The notes beneath the pieces were generated by a model. The model searched no databases, was not told the DNA's origin, and worked only from the letters and a program-made list of their open reading frames with translations. A program made the translations under genes and the position numbers. This document shows, piece after piece, positions 9,801 through 13,251 of a DNA stretch of 13,251 nt. Within the stretch, counting starts at the first letter, position 1. Each line of letters opens with the position of its first letter. This DNA comes from Saccoglossus kowalevskii (taxonomy: Eukaryota; Hemichordata; Enteropneusta; Harrimaniidae), in assembly GCF_000003605.2 (NCBI RefSeq), contig NW_003108083.1, forward strand, positions 1,190,775 to 1,204,025. The letters are read 5' to 3'.

Positions 9801-12156
9801 TAAAAGCATGATATGTTTCAGCTGGAGTTTTTGTCTGCTTCATTGCATTTGGATGTTTGTTTTTTAAAAGTGTGGTTGGCCAGAGCTTTCAGCTAATTTG
9901 CATTCATCAAGTATTGATTATGAAGTTACGATTTGAAAATTGTAGAGGTGGCTTCCGATCTACCTAAATGTTAGTTTATTATTTTTGATGAAACAGATTT
10001 GTCGTATTGGCTCTCATCGGCACAAATACAGCATTTCATATTTTTTGTTCATCATCAGAATAAATCACCTTTGTCAACCACCATCAGTATATATATATAT
10101 ATATACACATACACATACACATGCACGCTCACGCGTGCACATGCACGCACGCACACACATGTACACATGCACGCACGCACACACATGTACACGCACACCT
10201 CTATACTCAACTTGTGTGACCTCTTACCTTCACAACTTGTATGACCTTTCATCCTCATCATTTTACAGAATAGCTTTTTATATATTATTTCATTTCTGAA
10301 CAAAAGTTTTGATAAACTTTGATTTAAAAACAATGCTGTAACTGCAATTACATTACTGTTTAATTCAATATAGACATTTCTAGTGGAACTATTAGTTATC
10401 ACATTCCGCTGTTGTGTGACATGTTGCAACTACAAATGTACATCAATCTTGCTCATAACAGTATTTGTATTTTGCAAATAGATCACCTACGTGGAGTACG
10501 GACCTATTTTATGAGATAAATGTGATATTACTTTACGTGGGACTATGGGAAAAGTAAAACACAACCTGTTTAATCAGAAAAAGTTCTTATGATTTTTTTA
10601 AACTCTAGGTAATATAACATTGTTTTGAACTATATTCTGAAAAATAAAAAATTGGAGGTGCAGACCTATTTTTAATAATAAGGCAGTTTCAGTAATTTGC
10701 CTTATGCTAATACATAGGGAATGGAATGCAAAGAACAATTTGCATCCACATCGAACCATCCATGGTCGGGAAACTGTAATGAGGACCCTTTAGTACAAAA
10801 GCAAAATTTAAGCAGCACATTTCATTTCTTATATTTCTGTTGCTACTGACCATGATATTGTTTTTTGTTGTATGTAGCACAATTTCTATTATTTTATATT
10901 ATTGGAATATATCAGCTCTATTGTGTTTTTGGTCTTGAAGAATTGTTGTTGTCTTAGAAACCATAAATTGATTTGAAATTAATATAAAAAACATCACCAG
11001 CAAGCCAAATAAACAGTACTAACAATTTTACAAAAATAAATTCCACCAATCACAAACTGTGTATTATGACACAAGATACGCAAGATATTTTCCACCAATC
11101 ACAGACCTGTAACATATGATGCAAAACAGACAAAAGATTTTACCCCAATCATAGACTCTCTAAGGTATGATTCAAAACAGACAAGAAACTTTCCACCAAT
11201 CACAGACTGTGTAACATACGGTAATATGCAATACATAAAAAATTACTTTCCACCAATCAGTCAGCATAGCATCTAATCACTCCTATTCTTGTTTTTTCCA
11301 GGTATTGGATCAATTCCTGATGCTGTACTTGAACAACTCCAGAATCATCAAAATTTAGGAATCCACTCAGAAATGTTCAGTGACGGCGTTGTTGACCTCA
11401 TAAAAAGTGGTGCAGTTACTAATGCACATAAAAAAATTCATCAAGGCAAAATAGTTGGTGGTTTTTGTGTTGGTACAAGAAGTCTGTATGATTACATGGA
11501 TGATAATCCATTTATTGGTAAGCACTCAATATTGGCCTCTTCACCACCACTGTTAACTTATGTATCAGTCCACAAATAGTCCTGTTAACCCTTTCACCAC
11601 CACTGCCAATTATGTATCATTCCACAAATAGTTTCCTCGTTTCCAAGAGAAAAGCTTATTTTGACCAAATCTATGAACAATCTTCTATTCTATCATTTTT
11701 GTTTAAAAACAATTTGAAAAAGGAAGAATATTACAGCAAACATTCATACCAAAGTATTATTTTGAAAGTATTATTGTAGTCTGTGTTTCCATAAAAGTAG
11801 TTCTTTGGGTCGCAATAGTGTCTGTATTAGTGTTTACCTTACTTTATGAATGAAATGACAAAACACTATATTGTGTAATTATTCATGAAAATGTTACAAT
11901 TTGGTCAAATACAATAAATAAGGTTATGGCATGATCCTGTTTCACATACCAATAAATATTTGTAACAAATGCTATTTGCATAGTTCTCCTTCATCATTAT
12001 TCTCTTATTTCTCTACAGTGATGTGCGATATTGCATTTGTCAACAACACTTCAATTATATCCCAGAATCCCAGAGTAACTGCTATTAATTCATGTGTGGA
12101 AGTTGACCTTACTGGACAAGTTGTGTCTGATTCTATCGGTACTAGGATGTATTCCG
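3681..12156 (+). CDS. Acetyl-CoA hydrolase/4-hydroxybutyrate CoA-transferase family gene (partial, five exons)
   Basis: Gene-level entry joining 3681-3833, 5645-5884, 6480-6668, 11302-11517 and 12019-12156 (936 nt, 312 codons, no internal stop). Family members transfer CoA between acyl-CoAs and carboxylates through a glutamyl-CoA thioester; animal and fungal relatives are usually mitochondrial. Landmarks, numbered in this fragment: VYIHGAAATP near residues 4-13, GRADFTP near 72-78, a D-D-H-G-F-C segment near 106-111, NPKMPRTFGDG near 135-145, GIGSIPDAV at 195-203, the likely catalytic Glu at 218 in HSEMFSDG, and EVDLTGQ near 294-300. The family is about 430-470 residues, so both ends are missing. 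Every border is in phase 1. Succinate, acetate, butyrate or 4-hydroxybutyrate specificity cannot be told apart. Family certain; substrate unknown. Confidence 0.93.
3834..4939 (+). other. First part of intron a-b, no further exon seen
   Basis: Nothing coding was recognised. There is a CAT-rich stretch at 4248-4290 and an 8-bp perfect hairpin, CAAGGTGA (4402-4409) with TCACCTTG (4420-4427). A slightly GC-richer patch around 4640-4735 contains GGCTGCCATGTTTGT, similar to 702-718, and is probably an old repeat fragment. Confidence 0.5.
4940..5230. repeat. Decayed dispersed repeat, two modules
   Basis: Positions 5040-5110 (ACAGAATTTGTTGG, GACCAACTGGCAGCCATCTTG, then a T-run) and 5145-5226 (GGATACATGTCCATG, CAATTGGATCAAAGATGG, TTGACTGC) resemble the modules at 93-165 and 7227-7310. 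The open frames seen here on the minus strand are translations of the repeat, not genes. The remainder of the intron to 5644 is AT-rich with no visible feature. Confidence 0.6.
5645..5884 (+). CDS. CoA-transferase exon b
   Basis: Internal exon of 240 nt (80 codons, phases 1-1) between acceptor CCACAG and donor ATAG|GTATGT. The split glycine codon joins exon a as E-G-I-F-R-S-N-S, which is continuous in the family. Visible family segments are FFIGGNCREAVNAGRADFTP, then FLGEIPLLFRR, VALIMVSRPDDHGFCTLGPS and TRAAIQNAKHII. Reading past the donor gives an in-frame TAA at 5911-5913, so accurate use of this donor is needed. The last dozen nucleotides and the donor are part of a 40-bp tandem array described separately. 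Confidence 0.95.
5872..6077 (+). repeat. 40-bp tandem array containing the exon b 5' splice site
   Basis: Five copies of ATCATAGGTATGTT occur, with GT at 5885, 5926, 5966, 6006 and 6046 (spacings 41, 40, 40, 40). The first copy is the real exon b end and donor. Between them lie AAAATATCATACTTACATTA spacers, and the last two copies share TGAATATATTGTGGTTACAT. The repeat unit includes about the last 13 exon nucleotides. Every downstream donor would include the in-frame stop at 5911-5913. Confidence 0.95.
6480..6668 (+). CDS. CoA-transferase exon c
   Basis: Internal exon of 189 nt (63 codons, phases 1-1) between acceptor TTTTGTCAG and donor ATGG|GTAAAT. It begins with a split glycine codon and reads GLVNPKMPRTFGDGIIHKSH, then an acidic stretch (VEDEFDLPEKP), and ends IGRYIAENLVEDGATLQM. 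The N-P-x-MPRT-x-G-D segment and the I-A-x-x-DGATLQ helix-strand are typical of the family and link the N- and C-terminal halves. An open frame on the opposite strand over the same bases is a shadow. Confidence 0.95.
6669..7189 (+). other. Start of the 4.6-kb intron c-d, no feature
   Basis: AT-rich sequence after the exon c donor. No exon, tandem repeat or strong inverted repeat is seen. Confidence 0.5.
7190..7430. repeat. Best-preserved copy of the dispersed repeat, with tandem modules
   Basis: Two AGCATTT starts (7197 and 7372) suggest a unit of about 175 bp. The order is TTCAAACTTGGTGCACACG, TTTTTCAGATTGAATTTAAA, ATGGCCGACTGGCAGCCATT, CCAAGTGGCGGCCATTTTTG, and GGAACTGGATCTTGG. Parts match 1-52 and 93-165. 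Overlapping open frames of 68-111 codons exist on both strands, but they follow the repeat and show no protein family. Confidence 0.75.
7756..7916 (+). repeat. Degenerate tandem repeat of about 22 bp, eight copies
   Basis: AATCTTAT / AGTCTTAT / AATCTCAT words recur at 7756, 7780, 7795, 7821, 7842, 7864, 7885 and 7907. The last five spacings are 21 or 22 bp. The units alternate between an AATCTCATxGATxGAGTTA form and an AGTCTTATCA form, pointing to a higher-order unit of about 43 bp in the right half. Confidence 0.8.
7917..8592. other. Intron stretch without a recognised gene
   Basis: Mostly unique sequence. A patch at 8140-8300 is richer in CpG (TTTCGCGTG, ACCGGTA, CACGTG, CTGCGC). A short CAC/GTC triplet run lies at 8434-8458. 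No exon was identified. Confidence 0.4.
8593..8688 (-). CDS. Weak candidate: short minus-strand coding start
   Basis: On the minus strand, CAAGATGGCGACACC at about 8678-8692 has an ATG at 8688-8686 in a good start context that also matches a YY1-type AAGATGGC word. The frame reads MATPTIVADMLRVSDCIDPR and stops after 31 codons. A perfect 7-bp hairpin (GGCGACA 8665-8671, TGTCGCC 8680-8686) overlaps the start. No strong donor splice site is seen in the frame and no family is recognised. The AAGATGGC word also appears in the dispersed repeats, so this may just be repeat sequence. Confidence 0.15.
   Translation of the reverse strand: MATPTIVADMLRVSDCIDPRICTFRLKLSHS
8693..10086. other. Intron stretch with no supported gene
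   Basis: A 60-codon minus-strand frame at 9176-9358 has no recognisable family. The segment 9240-9380 is less AT-rich than its surroundings and carries a palindromic TGACGTCA. ATAGAGGGCGCTC at 9786-9798 resembles a CTCF-type core. Nothing else stands out. Confidence 0.4.
9271..9278. promoter_or_regulatory. Palindromic CRE-like site (TGACGTCA)
   Basis: A perfect 8-bp consensus for CREB/ATF dimers, inside a locally GC-richer intron segment. There is no supported transcription start nearby, so function is only a possibility. Confidence 0.25.
10087..10198. repeat. Compound alternating purine-pyrimidine microsatellite
   Basis: A (TA)n run passes into CA-rich ACACAT and then GCACGC units. ACATGCACGCACGCACACAC followed by ATGTAC occurs twice in tandem, with a 26-bp period across about 10139-10191. 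Open frames here on both strands (His/Thr or Val/Cys/Arg-rich) are translations of the repeat. The GC-containing part is of the kind that can adopt Z-DNA. Confidence 0.9.
10199..11042 (+). other. Intron stretch with no recognised feature
   Basis: AT-rich and apparently unique. GGACCTATTTTAT-like words occur near 10500 and 10663, but the similarity is short. No exon was seen. Confidence 0.45.
11043..11262 (+). repeat. About 50-bp tandem repeat with a CCAAT word in each unit, next to exon d
   Basis: Five units begin with TTCCACCAATCACAGACTGT or a variant. CCAAT falls at 11046, 11095, 11145, 11196 and 11253 (spacings 49, 50, 51 and 57). The units also share ATGATxCAAAACAGACAA. The array stops 40 nt before the exon d acceptor. 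Confidence 0.9.
11302..11517 (+). CDS. CoA-transferase exon d, carrying the likely catalytic glutamate
   Basis: Internal exon of 216 nt (72 codons, phases 1-1) after acceptor TTTTTTCCAG and before donor ATTG|GTAAGC. It completes LQM-GIGSIPDAVLEQL, the glycine-rich loop of the second domain. HSEMFSDGVVDLI follows. The Glu codon at 11370-11372 lies where bacterial 4-hydroxybutyrate CoA-transferase (Clostridium aminobutyricum, Glu238 by recollection) has the glutamate that forms the CoA thioester. The offset of about 20 residues agrees with the missing N terminus. The rest, GAVTNAHKKIHQGKIVGGFC and GTRSLYDYMDDNPFI, also fits the family. No catalytic residue appears lost. Confidence 0.95.
11540..11632 (+). 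repeat. Two-copy tandem duplication after exon d
   Basis: TTCACCACCACTG, TATGTATCA and TCCACAAATAGT recur with a 53-bp offset (for example CACAAATAGT at 11571 and 11623). It lies in the 501-bp intron d-e. The rest of that intron (11633-12018) holds no visible feature beyond the acceptor tract. Confidence 0.85.
12019..12156 (+). CDS. CoA-transferase exon e
   Basis: Internal exon of 138 nt (46 codons, phases 1-1) after acceptor TTTCTCTACAG and before donor TCCG|GTAAGG. It encodes VMCDIAFVNNTSIISQNPRV, then TAINSCVEVDLTGQVVSDSI and GTRMYS. The A-I-N-S-x-x-EVDLTGQ-x-x-x-DSIGTR-x-YSG block is one of the most conserved parts of the family. The next residues expected are a glycine-rich G-V-G-G-Q segment. 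No exon encoding it was found in 12157-13251, so the remaining exons lie beyond the window. Confidence 0.95.
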
Positions 12157-12349
12157 GTAAGGTCATTTATTTAAGTTTTATTTGCTCTTTTAGAAGCGCA
12201 CAAAAGTTATTAATTGGATTATTAATTTACTGTAAAACATGTTGAAATAGCCATCATGCCATTCTAGCGAATTCAATCAAATGCATAAATTAACAGAATC
12301 TTAATTTAGCTGGAATGTCAACAATCTCATTGTTAGAATATATTTTATT

Positions 12350-12794
12350 AGCTCCGCTGTCGACTTTGTCGAGCGGAGCTTATCATATGAGTGATTGTCC
12401 GACGTCGTCGCCTGTTGTCGTCCGTCGTCCGTTGTCTGTGTCAATGTTTTACTTTTTCGACTTCTTCTTGAAAACTACAAGTCTGAATGCTTTGATACTT
12501 GGTGTATATGTACCTTGGGTAGACCTCTCTCAGATTTGTTCATTTCATGATCATATCTTCAATTCTCTAATTTTGGTGAATATTTTTGTCATTTTTGGTA
12601 AAAAGTGATATTTTCGACTTCTTGTTAAAAACCACAATCATTTATGGTGAAAAATGATATTTTTGAATTCTTGTTGAAAACAGCAAGTCCCATTGCATTG
12701 ATACTATGCATATTGTTCATTTTCTAATGATATCTTCTGTTCTTTAATTGAAATGTGCATTGCTAACAGCGGAGCTATCTCAGCCGAGAGGCTG
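12350..12794. mobile_element. Hairpin-ended dispersed element
   Basis: The left end is a hairpin: AGCTCCGCT (12350-12358) pairs with AGCGGAGCT (12372-12380), with an inner CGAC-TTT-GTCG stem. The right end carries AGCGGAGCT again (12768-12776), followed by a CAGCC-GAGA-GGCTG hairpin (12781-12794). Between them come a GTCGTC-rich segment (12391-12437) and three decayed copies of a TTTTCGACTTCTTGTTGAAA-like module near 12453, 12611 and 12660. The 97-codon open frame here is not a recognised protein. Elements of this look (hairpin, then CGTC-rich tract) are, from memory, common in mollusc and related genomes. Confidence 0.7.
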
Positions 12795-12847
12795 CTTGTT
12801 TTTAAATTAGTGACATCTTGAATCAGCAAAATTATGGATTAGTTAAA

Positions 12848-12993
12848 TTAAAGCAGGGGAGTCGTCACCTACGCATACGTCAGATGGCCATAGCGTGTCA
12901 TTGTTTACAAAGAAGCATCTACCCATGAGCCTTTGTGTTTTTAGCGTGTGTTGTTCTCGTCGCTTGGAACTCAATTCCCAATTCTTGCTTTAA
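12848..12993. mobile_element. TTAA-flanked MITE-like element, copy 2
   Basis: Bounded by TTAA at 12848-12851 and 12990-12993. It matches copy 1 (1041-1205) through TTAAAGCAGGGGAGTC, CATACGTCAGATGGC, ATAGCGTGTCATTG and CTACCCATG to CGTCGCTTGG and ACTCAATTCCC. The right end (CTTGCTTTAA) is shorter than in copy 1, giving 146 against 165 bp. It is in the same orientation as copy 1. Confidence 0.75.
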
Positions 12994-13251
12994 CTAAAAT
13001 AACATCTAGCTAAAAAGACATATTTTATGGAATTCCTTATTTTGACCATAGACATACGATTGCTACTATTAAAGCAAATAACGTAAACTATGCATCTTCT
13101 GAAAGCCACAGTAATTACGTCTTTATTTGTTTGTCTGAGTCTAACAACCTTACAAATTAGACATAATGCTTAGTCCCAGCATTTGAAACACTATTAATAA
13201 GTAACAGATGGGAAATTTTAATTTTCTTCTTGATTTTTAAAAATTTATAAA
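12994..13251 (+). other. End of window, intron, no exon seen
   Basis: AT-rich sequence with no recognisable continuation of the CoA-transferase. The next exon should start with two bases completing a codon begun by G. Confidence 0.5.

Noticed and set aside
10055-10429. Open frames of 81-124 codons over the CA-rich tract.
   Set aside because: They are low-complexity translations of the microsatellite in several frames.
12315-12608. A 97-codon + strand open frame.
   Set aside because: It covers the hairpin and CGTC-rich part of a mobile element and has no recognisable domain.

Overview
The window is animal genomic DNA, AT-rich and intron-rich. It carries the middle part of one recognisable protein-coding gene on the + strand. 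Five exons (3681-3833, 5645-5884, 6480-6668, 11302-11517 and 12019-12156) join without a gap into 312 codons of a CoA-transferase of the acetyl-CoA hydrolase / 4-hydroxybutyrate CoA-transferase family, the Ach1/Cat2-like group. All exons have canonical AG/GT borders. The start of the protein (about 20 core residues plus any mitochondrial targeting peptide) and the last 100 or so residues lie outside the window or were not recognised. The gene family, the long repeat-filled introns and the type of dispersed repeats suggest a marine invertebrate, possibly a lophotrochozoan such as a mollusc. This organism call is an inference.

Layout: 1-3680 is intron or upstream flank, made of fold-back and TIR elements, a TTAA-flanked MITE, a CAGGG-ended element with a 6-bp target duplication, a 93-bp tandem array with a POU octamer in each unit, and a long inverted repeat just before the first exon. 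The 3834-5644 intron holds decayed dispersed repeats. The 5885-6479 intron begins with a 40-bp tandem array that copies the exon's own 5' splice site. The 4.6-kb 6669-11301 intron holds a repeat cluster, a 22-bp degenerate array, a weak minus-strand coding-start candidate, a purine-pyrimidine microsatellite, and a CCAAT-bearing 50-bp array. After the last exon come a hairpin-ended element and a second TTAA MITE copy.

By family knowledge the enzyme moves CoA between acyl-CoAs and acids such as acetate or succinate, usually in mitochondria. In invertebrates that tolerate low oxygen this fits acetate or propionate production, but the exact substrate cannot be read from the sequence. The most unusual points are the duplicated donor splice sites, the all-phase-1 exon structure, and the several short mobile elements with visible ends. 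No RNA genes, CRISPR arrays or bacterial features were seen.
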